In this document: piece by piece, positions 16,768-26,026 of the stretch | Position numbering within the stretch: position 1 is the stretch's first letter | Layout of the letters: each line of letters opens with the position of its first letter | Source of the DNA: Pseudomonas sivasensis | GTDB taxonomy: Bacteria > Pseudomonadota > Gammaproteobacteria > Pseudomonadales > Pseudomonadaceae | DNA length: 64,000 bases | Direction of reading: 5' to 3' | Assembly: GCF_013778505.1 (NCBI RefSeq) | Contig: NZ_JAAOWU010000021.1 | Location: 1 to 64,000 of the forward strand | Notes under the pieces: model-generated | Databases searched by the model: none | What the model was told of the DNA's origin: nothing | The model's input: only the letters and a program-made list of their open reading frames with translations | Program-made: the position numbers and the translations under genes

Positions 16768-17078
16768 TGAAGGTAAATTTACGCGCCGGCAGTCGAGTGG
16801 CGTTGGTGCTGGTGGTGTTCTGCTCAGGTTTGCAGGCCCGCGATCTCAACCAGGACGAAGCCCTCGCGCTGCGCCAGCAGGGGGTGATCCTGCCGCTGGA
16901 GCAACTGTTGCAGCAGGCCATGGCGCGGTATCCCGGCTCCCGTTTGCTGGAAGCCGAGCTTGAGAAAAAACACGGCCAATATGCCTACGAAGTGGAGTTG
17001 GTGACCACCGAAGGTGTGGTACGTGAGATTAAACTCGACGCCACCAACGGTGTACTGATCAAAGACGAGGAAGACTGA
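16767..17078 (+). CDS. Exported PepSY-domain protein (second of a tandem pair)
   Basis: A 103-residue protein with a signal peptide and one PepSY domain (about 35-100): GSRLLEAELEKKHGQYAYEVEL and DATNGVL align with its upstream neighbour, showing a tandem duplication. Start overlaps the previous stop by one base and its own stop overlaps the regulator start by one base, so the four genes are translationally coupled. Confidence 0.85.
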   Translation: MKVNLRAGSRVALVLVVFCSGLQARDLNQDEALALRQQGVILPLEQLLQQAMARYPGSRLLEAELEKKHGQYAYEVELVTTEGVVREIKLDATNGVLIKDEED

Positions 17079-17746
17079 TGCGCCTGCTCCTGGTGGAAGA
17101 CAACGTACCCCTGGCCGATGAATTGTTGGCAGGCCTGCAGCGCCAGGGCTATGCCGTCGACTGGCTGGCCGACGGCCGCGACGCTGCTTACCAGGGCCGC
17201 AGCGAACCCTACGACCTGATCATCCTCGACCTCGGCCTGCCCGGTTTGCCCGGCCTTGAGGTGCTGGCGCAATGGCGTGCAGCCGCGTTGGCCACTCCGG
17301 TGCTCGTTCTTACCGCCCGCGATTCGTGGGCAGAACGGATCGAAGGGCTCAAGGCCGGTGCCGACGACTACCTGAGTAAACCCTTTCACCCCGAAGAACT
17401 GCACCTGCGCATCCAGGCGCTGTTGCGCCGTTCCCACGGCCAGGCCAACCAGCCCACCTTGCAGGCCGCCGGGCTGCACCTGGACGAAGGTCGCCAATGC
17501 GTACTGCGCGACGGTGACGAGATCCAACTGACCGCCGCCGAATTCCGCCTGTTGCGCTACTTCATGCTGCACCCCGAACAGATCCTGTCGAAAAGCCACC
17601 TGGCTGAGCACTTGTATGACGGCGAGACAGAGCGCGATTCCAACGTGCTGGAAGTCCACGTCAATCACCTGCGTCGCAAATTGGGGCGCAGCGTGATCGA
17701 AACCCGGCGCGGCCAGGGTTACCGCTTTGGCGCCAGCCCTGCATGA
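17078..17746 (+). CDS. bqsR: OmpR/PhoB-type response regulator, BqsR/CarR-like
   Basis: A 222-residue regulator. Receiver domain (about 1-115): acidic pair VEDN, phosphoacceptor Asp51 in DLIILDLGLPG, conserved Lys101 in LSKPF. A winged-helix DNA-binding domain follows (about 125-220; EFRLLRYFMLHP, LEVHVNHLRRKLG). Assigned to BqsR because of gene order (PepSY pair, regulator, kinase, then a TlpQ-like receptor, as I recall around PA2654-PA2659) and the BqsR-like box upstream. The close relatives PmrA and QseB cannot be excluded on sequence alone. Confidence 0.72.
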   Translation: MRLLLVEDNVPLADELLAGLQRQGYAVDWLADGRDAAYQGRSEPYDLIILDLGLPGLPGLEVLAQWRAAALATPVLVLTARDSWAERIEGLKAGADDYLSKPFHPEELHLRIQALLRRSHGQANQPTLQAAGLHLDEGRQCVLRDGDEIQLTAAEFRLLRYFMLHPEQILSKSHLAEHLYDGETERDSNVLEVHVNHLRRKLGRSVIETRRGQGYRFGASPA

Positions 17747-19095
17747 AGTCGATTCAACGCCGCCTCAGCCTGGGGTTGATCAGTGTGATGGTGATCGTCG
17801 GCCTGGTGTTGGCGCAAACCAGTCTGTGGTTGTTCGAAGCCGGTTTGCAGCGCTACCTGGAAGCGGGGTTGCGCAACGACGCTGAAAACCTGTTGGTGGC
17901 GCTGGTGCGCGGGCCCAACGGCGTACAGTTGGATGAGCAGCGCCTCTCGCCGGCCTATCAGCGGCCGTTTTCCGGGCATTACTTCCGTATCGATTTTGCT
18001 GACACCCATTGGCGTTCCCGTTCGCTGTGGGATCAGGAGTTGCCCCGACTGCCCGAAGTGGGGCTCAAGGGCAACCTGCAACTGGGCCCGGAAGGCCAGC
18101 AGTTGCTGGTATTGCGCTCGGACTACAAACGCTTTGGCCAATCAATTTCCATCAGCGTGGCTCAGGACTACACACCGGTGCGGGAAAGCTTCCGGCTGAT
18201 GCGTCAGATCGGTCTGGTGCTGGGGTTGGCGGCGTTGCTGCTGGTATTGATCCTGCAGCGGGTCACCGTACGTCGCGCCTTGCGCCCGCTGGAAACCGCC
18301 CGCAACCAGATCGCCCAATTGCAGCAGGGCCAGCGCTCGCAACTCGACACCCAAGTGCCGTTGGAGCTGGAGCCGCTGGTGGCGCAGATCAACCACCTGC
18401 TGGCCCACACCGAAGACAGCCTCAAGCGCTCGCGTAATGCCCTCGGCAACCTGGGCCATGCCCTCAAAACCCCGCTGGCGGTGCTGTTGAGCGCTGCGTC
18501 GAGCGAGGCGCTCAAGGATCACCCTAAACTGAGCAAACTCTTGCGCGAGCAGTTGGAGCAGGTTCAACAGCGCCTCAACCGTGAGCTCAACCGCGCACGC
18601 CTGGCCGGCGAAACCTTGCCGGGCGCCTTGTTCGACTGTGAAAAAGAACTGCCCGGTTTGCTGGCCACCCTGAACATGGTCCATGGCGAGCACCTGGACC
18701 TCAGTTACCAGGCGGCCCCAGGCTTGCAATTGCCTTGGGACCGGGAAGACCTACTGGAACTGCTCGGCAATCTGCTGGACAACGCCTGCAAATGGGCGGA
18801 TGCCGATGTGCGGCTGAATATCAGTGAAACCGCCAACAGCTACCTGCTGGCGGTTGAGGATGACGGCCCCGGTATCCCCGAAACCCAGCGCGATCAGGTA
18901 TTCAGCCGTGGCACACGCCTGGATGAGCAGATTGATGGCCATGGTTTGGGGCTGGGGATCGTGCGGGATATCGTCGAGGTGTGGGGCGGGGTGTTGCAGT
19001 TGCAGGAAAGCGAGCTGGGCGGGCTCAAGGTGCTGATCGAATTGCCCTGTGGAAGGGGCGGTGCGACGATTCGACCGGCTCCCTCCCACATTTGA
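17743..19095 (+). CDS. bqsS: Sensor histidine kinase, BqsS/CarS-like
   Basis: A 450-residue inner-membrane kinase. First membrane segment about 10-30, periplasmic sensor about 31-155, second membrane segment about 157-178, HAMP-like linker, then DHp with the H box LGHALKTPL (phospho-His about 239). ATPase domain: N box LLGNLLDNACKWA, G1 VEDDGPGIP, G2 GHGLGLGIV. BqsS of P. aeruginosa is known for a periplasmic RExxE iron motif; here a similar position just after the first membrane segment reads RNDAE (44-48), lacking the first Glu. Start overlaps the regulator stop by four bases. Confidence 0.75.
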   Translation: MKSIQRRLSLGLISVMVIVGLVLAQTSLWLFEAGLQRYLEAGLRNDAENLLVALVRGPNGVQLDEQRLSPAYQRPFSGHYFRIDFADTHWRSRSLWDQELPRLPEVGLKGNLQLGPEGQQLLVLRSDYKRFGQSISISVAQDYTPVRESFRLMRQIGLVLGLAALLLVLILQRVTVRRALRPLETARNQIAQLQQGQRSQLDTQVPLELEPLVAQINHLLAHTEDSLKRSRNALGNLGHALKTPLAVLLSAASSEALKDHPKLSKLLREQLEQVQQRLNRELNRARLAGETLPGALFDCEKELPGLLATLNMVHGEHLDLSYQAAPGLQLPWDREDLLELLGNLLDNACKWADADVRLNISETANSYLLAVEDDGPGIPETQRDQVFSRGTRLDEQIDGHGLGLGIVRDIVEVWGGVLQLQESELGGLKVLIELPCGRGGATIRPAPSHI

Positions 19096-19108
19096 CCCCC
19101 CTCAACCC

Positions 19109-21256
19109 TCAGACGCGGAACTGGTCCATCAACCCCTGCTGCTGATTCGCCAGGCTGTTCAACGCCTGGCTCACCCGCGCCGATTCATTGGCTTGTTCCG
19201 ACAACGACTCGGTCACATCGCGAATGGTTGCCACGTTGTTGTTGATCTCCTCGGCCACCGCGCTTTGCTCTTCGGCGGCGCTGGCGATCTGCAGGTTCAT
19301 GTCGCTGATCACTGTGACCGCATCGCCAATCTGGCGCAGGGCCGTCACGGCTTGGCCGACCTGTTCGACACTGCCCTGCGCCTGGCGATAACTGTTGCCC
19401 ATGGAACCAACTACATCCTCGGTGCCGCTTTGCAGTTGCTCAATCACCAGGCGGGTTTCTTCCACCGATTCCTGGGTGCGCCGCGCAAGGTTGCGCACTT
19501 CATCCGCCACCACCGCAAAGCCACGACCGGCCTCACCGGCGCGGGCGGCTTCGATGGCTGCGTTGAGCGCCAGCAGGTTGGTCTGCTCGGCAATGCCGCG
19601 AATCACTTCAAGTACCGAGCCGATTTTCTCGCTATTGGCGGCCAGGCCTTCGACCTGTGCCATGGCCGTGCTCATATCCGCCGCCAGGTGGCCGATGTTG
19701 GTGGTGGTTTGGTCGATCACGGTCAGGCCGTCGCGGGTGGCCTGGTCGGCATCGCGTGCGGCTTGCGCGGCCTGGGCCGCGCTGCGGGCGACGTCCTGGG
19801 CGGTAGCACTCATTTCGTGGGAGGCGGTGGCCACCTGGTCGACCTGGCGGTACTGCTGTTCCATGCCGGCGCTGGTCTGCGTGGCAATCGCGGCGGATTG
19901 GTCGGCGGTGCCACGAGCGTCCTGCACCGAGCGTTTCACTTCGGCAATGATCGGCTGCAGCTTGTCGAGGAAACGGTTGAACCAGCCCGCGAGCTGCCCC
20001 AATTCATCCTTCTTGTCGTAGGCCAGGCGACGTGTCAGGTCGCCTTCGCCGCTGGCGATGTCTTCGAGCATGTGTGCCACGCCGAGGATCGGTCGCGTCA
20101 CGCTGCGGGCCATCAGCCATACCAGGATCAGACCGATCACCGCGGCCAGCAGGCCCAGGCCCAGTTCCAGCAACGTGCCACGCGCGTTGTCGGCATCCAA
20201 TTGCGCCTTCAGTGCTTCGGCTGGGCCGACCAAGACTTTTTCCGGCACATCCAGCAATACGCCCCACAGCTTGCCGTCGGGGATCGGCGCGAACGGCGCC
20301 AGCACCTTGAGCTGAAGGTCGGTGCGCAGGCTGCGGATCTGTGGGCCGCTGGCCAATGCACTGAGCACTTTAGGGCCGCTGACGGTGTCGACTTGATCCA
20401 GGCGTTTGCTTAATTGAGTGGCATCCGCACTGTAGCCGGCGAGCAAACCGGTGGAGCTGAGGATGCTCACCTGGGTCTGGCCGTCGTACAGTTTTTTGCT
20501 GGCCTGTTGGCTCACGGCCTGGAGGCTGTTGAGGTTGATGTCCACCGACAGCGACGCGATGACTTTGCCGTTGACCATCAGCGGGAACACGATGCTGGTC
20601 ATCAGCACGTTCTGGCCGTTGATCATATAAAAGTAGGGTTCGATCACGCATGGCTTGAGGGTGGTGCGTGGGCAGGTGAACCAGGCGTTTGCCGGTTCAC
20701 CGCTGGGGCCGATGCTGGTGTCGGCCATGTCGCTTTCAGGCAGCGCCATCGAGGTGAGTGTGCCCGGAGTCGGCTGAGACCAGTACAGGGCGAAGCGGCC
20801 CTTGTTGTTACTGCCCAGCTCCGCCTGATCGGCGAACAACTCGTCCTTGCCGTCCAGCGCGTTGGCTTCAAACACCAGGGACAAACCCAGCAAGTCCGGG
20901 TTGGCCTGCAGCGCGGCCTTGACCTGGCGGGTCAGGTCTTCGCGGGTGTCGAAGGCATCGAGGAAGCGCTTTTCGGCCTGTTCGCGCAGGAACAGGACCT
21001 GACGGGAAAAACCGTGGCCGTATTGGTAGGCATCCATGAACTGGCGACGAATACCCAGCGCCTGCGCTTCGCCCTGGGCTTCGATGCGTGCCTGGGCGGA
21101 GGTGTTGAGCATCTGCATGCTGGACGCCTGGACCTGCTCCGAGCTTTGCGCCATGCGATACAGCGACAAACCCACCAGTAGGGTCACGATCCCTAGCAGG
21201 CAAAGACCGGCGAGCAGGGTGATTTTCCATTGAATGGAGAGCTGCCTGAGCGACAT
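19109..21256 (-). CDS. tlpQ: Methyl-accepting chemotaxis protein, TlpQ-like
   Basis: A 715-residue chemoreceptor. A first membrane segment at about 11-33 and a second near 365-385 enclose a large periplasmic domain of the dCache size, followed by HAMP and the signalling domain with its hairpin tip EQTNLLALNAAIEAARAGEA. The start at 21256 has AAGGA eight bases upstream. Its place beside a bqsRS-like operon matches TlpQ of P. aeruginosa, which senses biogenic amines; ligand specificity here is inferred from synteny. It converges with the kinase gene. Confidence 0.8.
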   Translation of the reverse strand: MSLRQLSIQWKITLLAGLCLLGIVTLLVGLSLYRMAQSSEQVQASSMQMLNTSAQARIEAQGEAQALGIRRQFMDAYQYGHGFSRQVLFLREQAEKRFLDAFDTREDLTRQVKAALQANPDLLGLSLVFEANALDGKDELFADQAELGSNNKGRFALYWSQPTPGTLTSMALPESDMADTSIGPSGEPANAWFTCPRTTLKPCVIEPYFYMINGQNVLMTSIVFPLMVNGKVIASLSVDINLNSLQAVSQQASKKLYDGQTQVSILSSTGLLAGYSADATQLSKRLDQVDTVSGPKVLSALASGPQIRSLRTDLQLKVLAPFAPIPDGKLWGVLLDVPEKVLVGPAEALKAQLDADNARGTLLELGLGLLAAVIGLILVWLMARSVTRPILGVAHMLEDIASGEGDLTRRLAYDKKDELGQLAGWFNRFLDKLQPIIAEVKRSVQDARGTADQSAAIATQTSAGMEQQYRQVDQVATASHEMSATAQDVARSAAQAAQAARDADQATRDGLTVIDQTTTNIGHLAADMSTAMAQVEGLAANSEKIGSVLEVIRGIAEQTNLLALNAAIEAARAGEAGRGFAVVADEVRNLARRTQESVEETRLVIEQLQSGTEDVVGSMGNSYRQAQGSVEQVGQAVTALRQIGDAVTVISDMNLQIASAAEEQSAVAEEINNNVATIRDVTESLSEQANESARVSQALNSLANQQQGLMDQFRV

Positions 21257-21492
21257 CGGGACATCCTTAACCTGAAAGCACATAGAGTCAGTTTATCGGC
21301 CGCTGTGAAGGCTTCTTTATTCAAACAATCAATTTAAATCTGAAATCGGTGTCGTTTTTTGACATGTAGCCCTACCTGCTGCAAAGTGCGCGCCCTCTAA
21401 TAAGACCTCCTTAAAGCCTGCACGCGGGTCGCCAGCCAATGGCCACCTGGGCGCGGGCATGCCTGTTTTTTATGTTTCTGCTTGAGGTAACC

Positions 21493-22815
21493 ATGATTAA
21501 CGCAGTCATCGCCGCGGTCGGCACCATGCTGGTGCTCAGCCTGTCCCGCGTGCATGTGGTCATCGCCATCATTGTCGGCGCCCTGGTGGGCGGGTTGACC
21601 GGTGGCCTGGGCATCGAAGCCACGCTCAAAGCCTTCAACGGCGGTTTGGGCGGCGGTGCGACCGTGGCGTTGTCCTACGCATTGCTCGGCGCTTTCGCGG
21701 TGGCGATTGCCAAGTCAGGCCTGGCCCACGCCCTGGCGGACAAGGCGCTGTTGCTGGTCGACCGCCAGGAAGCCAGCGGCGGCAGCCACGTCAAATGGCT
21801 GTTGATCGGCCTGCTGTGGGCAGTCGCGATTGCGTCGCAGAACATCCTGCCGATCCACATTGCGTTTATCCCGCTGCTGGTGCCGCCACTGTTGTACGTG
21901 CTGACCAAGCTGCAACTGGACCGCCGCCTTGTTGCCTGCGTAATGACCTTCGGCCTGATCACCCCCTACATGTTTCTGCCGGTGGGCTTCGGCAACATCT
22001 TCCTTAACCAGATCCTGCTGGCCAATGTGGCCAACAGTGGGGTGGACATCAGTCAGGTCAACGTGACCCACGCCATGAGCCTGCCCGCCCTGGGCATGGT
22101 GGTTGGCTTGTTGGTGGCGGTCTTTATCAGCTACCGCAAAAAGCGCGTGTATGACCTGGAAAAAATCGAGCGGGTCGAGCAGGTGGCCGTTCAGTACAAC
22201 CCGCTGACCCTGATGGTGGCCGGCGTGGCGATTGCCTCGGCGTTCATCATTCAACTGTGGCTGGACTCGATGATCATCGGCGCTTTGGCTGGCTTCCTCA
22301 TCTTCTCGGTGTCGGGGATTGTGCGCTGGCGCGACTCCGACGACCTGTTCACGGAAGGCATGAAGATGATGGCCATGATCGGCTTCATCATGATTGCGTC
22401 CTCAGGCTTTGCCGAGGTGCTCAAGGCCACCGGCGACGTGCGCTCGCTGGTGGAAACCTCGGCGGTGTTCATCGGCCACAGCCGTGGGGTTGGTGCGTTG
22501 TTGATGTTGCTGGTGGGCCTGTTGGTGACCATGGGCATCGGCTCGTCGTTTTCCACGGTGCCGATCCTTGCCGCGATTTTTGTGCCGCTGTGTGTGCAGT
22601 TGGGCTTCAGCCCGATGGCCATCGTGTGCATCGTCGGTACGGCGGGGGCGCTGGGCGACGCCGGTTCACCGGCGTCGGACTCGACACTCGGCCCGACCTC
22701 CGGCCTGAATATCGATGGCCAGCATCACCATATCTGGGACACCGTGGTGCCGACGTTCCTGCACTACAACATCCCGTTGCTGGCATTTGGCTGGTTTGCG
22801 GCGATGACGCTCTGA
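21493..22815 (+). CDS. Na+/H+ antiporter-family transporter
   Basis: A 440-residue protein from the ATG at 21493 (TGAGG upstream) with about eleven hydrophobic segments. Features such as GGLGGGATVALSYALLGAF, QNILPIHIAFIPLLVPPLL and GDAGSPASDSTLGPTSGL resemble the Na+/H+ antiporter family (NhaC-like superfamily). It sits between two chemoreceptor genes, as does the transporter PA2653 in P. aeruginosa by my recollection. It may carry an amino acid or amine in exchange for cations; substrate unknown. Confidence 0.8.
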   Translation: MINAVIAAVGTMLVLSLSRVHVVIAIIVGALVGGLTGGLGIEATLKAFNGGLGGGATVALSYALLGAFAVAIAKSGLAHALADKALLLVDRQEASGGSHVKWLLIGLLWAVAIASQNILPIHIAFIPLLVPPLLYVLTKLQLDRRLVACVMTFGLITPYMFLPVGFGNIFLNQILLANVANSGVDISQVNVTHAMSLPALGMVVGLLVAVFISYRKKRVYDLEKIERVEQVAVQYNPLTLMVAGVAIASAFIIQLWLDSMIIGALAGFLIFSVSGIVRWRDSDDLFTEGMKMMAMIGFIMIASSGFAEVLKATGDVRSLVETSAVFIGHSRGVGALLMLLVGLLVTMGIGSSFSTVPILAAIFVPLCVQLGFSPMAIVCIVGTAGALGDAGSPASDSTLGPTSGLNIDGQHHHIWDTVVPTFLHYNIPLLAFGWFAAMTL

Positions 22816-22876
22816 TCTACAGATTCATTGACGTTGGTCGATAACCTCTCAAGTCGCCTAATAAGAGAGAAAAGCC

Positions 22877-24556
22877 ATGCGTCTGAATTTGAAGGCCAAA
22901 GTACTGTCCCTCGCGATCGTGCCGGTGCTGCTGTTTGCCGTGGTGATCAGCCTGACCACCGTATGGATCCTCCAGGGGCAGGCGCGCAACGAGGTGGATG
23001 AAACCCGCCAGCGCCTGCTCAACGACGCGAAGGCCACTCTGCAAAGTTATGTAGAAGTGGCCATGACCACCATCAAGCCGCTTTACGACGCTGCCGCACC
23101 TGGCGACACAGCGGCGCGCGCCGAGGTGGTCAAGCTGCTGTCCAACACCCGCTACGGCAAGGACGGTTACTTCTTCGGCTACGACTCCGAGACCATCCGC
23201 CTGTTCAAGGGCAACAGCCCCGACGGCGTGGGCAAGAGTTTCAAGGACAACCGTGACCCCAACGGCGTCTACGTCAACCGCGACTTGGTCAAGGTCGGTA
23301 AGGACGGCAGCCACTACCTGCAATACAGCTCCACCCAACCCGGCCAGACCGAACTGGTGCCCAAGCTCGGCTACACCGAATACCTGCCCAAGTGGGACAT
23401 GGTCATCGGTACCTCGGTGAACCTGGACGGCATCGAAGCCCAGGTGGCAGTGGTCGAGGCCAAGGTAGAAAAGCGCATGGAAGGCGTGTTGCTGAGCATC
23501 CTTGGCGTGGCCGCGGTGGTGCTGTTGGTGATTGCCGCCGTGGGCATGCTGCTGGCCAATACCATCCTGCGTCCGCTGCACCTGATGAAAGCCAACCTTG
23601 ATGACATCGCGGCCGGTGAAGGCGACTTGACCCGCCGCCTGGCCATCACCAGTCAGGATGAGTTGGGCGAGCTGGCCGGCGCGTTTAACCGGTTTGTCGA
23701 CAAGATCCACGGCCTGGTGCGCCAGATCACCGAAATGACCGCGCAACTGACCGGGCTGGTGAGCCAGGTGTCCGACCAGGCCCAGCGCTCGGAGCAGGCC
23801 ATGGAACGCCAGCGCCACGAGACCGACCAGGTGGCCACCGCGATCAACCAGATGTCCTCGGCTGCGCAAGAAGTGGCGCGCAGTGCCCAGGGCGCCTCCG
23901 TGGCGGCGCAACAAACCGACGCCGAAGGCCAGGCCGCCAAGCGGGTGGTGGATGGCAGCATCGCGCAGATCCATGCACTGGTGAGCGATATCCGCAGCAG
24001 CGGCGTATCCCTCGACAGCCTGCAGCAGGATGTGGCGTCGATTGTCAGCGTATTGAGCGTAATCCGTTCGATTGCCGAGCAGACCAACCTGTTGGCCCTG
24101 AACGCGGCGATTGAAGCCGCGCGGGCAGGGGAGGCCGGCCGTGGTTTTGCGGTGGTCGCCGACGAAGTACGTGCCCTCGCCAGTCGCACCCAGACCAGCA
24201 CCCAGGAAATCCAGGGCATGATCGACCGCCTGCAAAAAGGCACGGTCGCCGCCGTGGACGCGATGCGCCGCTCCAGCGATGCCGGTGACGGCACTTCGGC
24301 CCAGGCCAATCAGGCTGGCGCATCCCTGGACACCATGGCCCAGTTGATCGGCACCATTAATTCAATGAACGCACAAATCGCCAGCGCCGCCGAAGAACAG
24401 ACCGCTGTGGCCGAAGAGATCAACCGCAGCGTGCACCAGATTGCCGTGGCGGTGGACAGCGTGGCAGACGAAACCCAATTGGGCGCCCAGACCTCTCGCA
24501 GCCTGGCGGATCTGGGGCATCGTTTGGGGCAATTGGTCGGGCAGTTCCGGATTTAA
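22877..24556 (+). CDS. ctpM: Methyl-accepting chemotaxis protein, CtpM-like (sCache)
   Basis: A 559-residue chemoreceptor. First membrane segment about 11-33, periplasmic single-Cache domain about 35-185 with YGKDGYFFGYDS and WDMVIGTSVNLDGIE, second membrane segment about 200-225, HAMP about 228-280, then the signalling domain with EQTNLLALNAAIEAARAGEA. Gene order matches ctpM (malate receptor PA2652) next to tlpQ. The ligand here is inferred. Its stop overlaps the convergent trhP stop by four bases. Confidence 0.78.
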   Translation: MRLNLKAKVLSLAIVPVLLFAVVISLTTVWILQGQARNEVDETRQRLLNDAKATLQSYVEVAMTTIKPLYDAAAPGDTAARAEVVKLLSNTRYGKDGYFFGYDSETIRLFKGNSPDGVGKSFKDNRDPNGVYVNRDLVKVGKDGSHYLQYSSTQPGQTELVPKLGYTEYLPKWDMVIGTSVNLDGIEAQVAVVEAKVEKRMEGVLLSILGVAAVVLLVIAAVGMLLANTILRPLHLMKANLDDIAAGEGDLTRRLAITSQDELGELAGAFNRFVDKIHGLVRQITEMTAQLTGLVSQVSDQAQRSEQAMERQRHETDQVATAINQMSSAAQEVARSAQGASVAAQQTDAEGQAAKRVVDGSIAQIHALVSDIRSSGVSLDSLQQDVASIVSVLSVIRSIAEQTNLLALNAAIEAARAGEAGRGFAVVADEVRALASRTQTSTQEIQGMIDRLQKGTVAAVDAMRRSSDAGDGTSAQANQAGASLDTMAQLIGTINSMNAQIASAAEEQTAVAEEINRSVHQIAVAVDSVADETQLGAQTSRSLADLGHRLGQLVGQFRI

Positions 24557-25866
24557 ACGTCGCGCATCAGCAAGCCGAAGCGCAAGTCCATCTGGGCCGG
24601 GAGCGGCACATACACTGTGTGTCCGTCCCCCGGCGCGACCTCGATGGCTTCGCCCTTGGCGTTGCGCAAGTCGGCCAGGTCAAAGTGGAAATTGCCGGCG
24701 GGGGTCATCAGCTCCAGGTGATTACCCACGGCAAAGCGGTTTTTAACCTTGACCTCGGCCAGGTCGCCCCGGCGCTCGCCGGTCAACTCGCCCACAAACT
24801 GCTGGCGCTCGGATACTGAGCTGCCGTTCTGGTAGTTCTGGTATTCATCGTGCACATGGCGGCGCAGAAAACCCTCGGTGTAGCCGCGTTGGGCCAGGGA
24901 CTCCAGATTAATCATCAAGCCGCGATCAAACGCGCGACCGGCCACTGCATCATCAATGGCCTGGCGATACACCTGGGTGGTGCGTGCGCAGTAGAAGTGG
25001 GACTTGGTGCGGCCTTCGATTTTCAGCGAATGCACACCCATGTGAGTCAGGCGTTCTACGTGCTGCACCGCGCGCAGGTCCTTGGCGTTCATGATGTAGG
25101 TGCCGTGTTCGTCTTCGAAGGCGGGCATCTGCTCATCGGGACGGTTGGCCTCCTGCAACAGGAACACCTGATCAGTCGGTGCGCCCATCCCGAGGGTCGG
25201 CTGATACTCCTGGACGATATCCCCCGTGGCGTTCTCCACCGCCGGTGTGGCCTGGTATTTCCAGCGACAGGCATTGGTGCAACTGCCTTGATTGGCGTCG
25301 CGCTTGTTCATGTAGCCCGAGAGCAGACAGCGCCCGGAATAGGCCATGCACAGGGCGCCGTGCACAAACACCTCCAGCTCCATGGCCGGCACCTGCTGGC
25401 GGATTTCTTCAATCTCTTCCAGTGACAGTTCCCGCGACAGGATCACTCGGCAAATCCCTTGCTGCTGCCAGAACTCCACGCTGGCCCAGTTCACCGTATT
25501 GGCCTGCACTGACAAGTGAATCGGCATCATCGGAAAGTGCCGACGCACCAGCATGATCAGGCCAGGGTCAGACATGATCAGTGCGTCCGGGCCCATGGCG
25601 ATGACCGGGGCCAAGTCCTTGAGGAAGGTTTTGAGTTTGGCGTTGTGCGGCGCGATGTTGACCACCACGTAAAAGCGCTTGCCCTGTGCATGAGCCTCGT
25701 CAATGCCGAGGGCCAGGTTGGCGTGGTCGAATTCGTTGTTGCGCACGCGCAGGCTGTAGCGCGGCTGGCCGGCGTACACCGCATCGGCGCCGTAGGCGAA
25801 GGCGTAGCGCATGTTTTTCAGGGTGCCGGCGGGGGCGAGCAGTTCGGGGGCGATGATAGGAGGCAT
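24553..25866 (-). CDS. trhP: tRNA 5-hydroxyuridine modification protein, U32 peptidase family
   Basis: About 437 residues. Peptidase-U32 family with ELLAPAGTLKNMRYAFAYGADAVYAG at the N-terminus and the four-Cys set in HGALCMAYSGRC and NQGSCTNACRWKY (about 155-190) that in TrhP (YegQ) is thought to bind an iron-sulfur cluster. Known role: prephenate-dependent hydroxylation of U34 in tRNA. A TTG at 25911 would add 15 residues, but the ATG at 25866 fits the family better; neither has a strong ribosome site. Confidence 0.88.
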   Translation of the reverse strand: MPPIIAPELLAPAGTLKNMRYAFAYGADAVYAGQPRYSLRVRNNEFDHANLALGIDEAHAQGKRFYVVVNIAPHNAKLKTFLKDLAPVIAMGPDALIMSDPGLIMLVRRHFPMMPIHLSVQANTVNWASVEFWQQQGICRVILSRELSLEEIEEIRQQVPAMELEVFVHGALCMAYSGRCLLSGYMNKRDANQGSCTNACRWKYQATPAVENATGDIVQEYQPTLGMGAPTDQVFLLQEANRPDEQMPAFEDEHGTYIMNAKDLRAVQHVERLTHMGVHSLKIEGRTKSHFYCARTTQVYRQAIDDAVAGRAFDRGLMINLESLAQRGYTEGFLRRHVHDEYQNYQNGSSVSERQQFVGELTGERRGDLAEVKVKNRFAVGNHLELMTPAGNFHFDLADLRNAKGEAIEVAPGDGHTVYVPLPAQMDLRFGLLMRDV

Positions 25867-26026
25867 GGGCTTGGGTCGCAAAAAGGCGCGAGGGTAGTTG
25901 AAGCGGCGCAAGGCTTTATTGATCTGGGTCTACGCTTACCTCAACAAAGATGGCACTCCCAGGAGTTGCGGGGGACTAAGCACCGGGACGCAAACGCGCG
26001 CCCTGCTTTTTTGACATGGATCGAAC

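Noticed and set aside
25918..25932. Possible Anr/FNR site (TTGATCTGGGTCTAC) between trhP and the AI-2E gene
   Set aside because: Only the left half matches TTGAT-N4-ATCAA; too weak to list.
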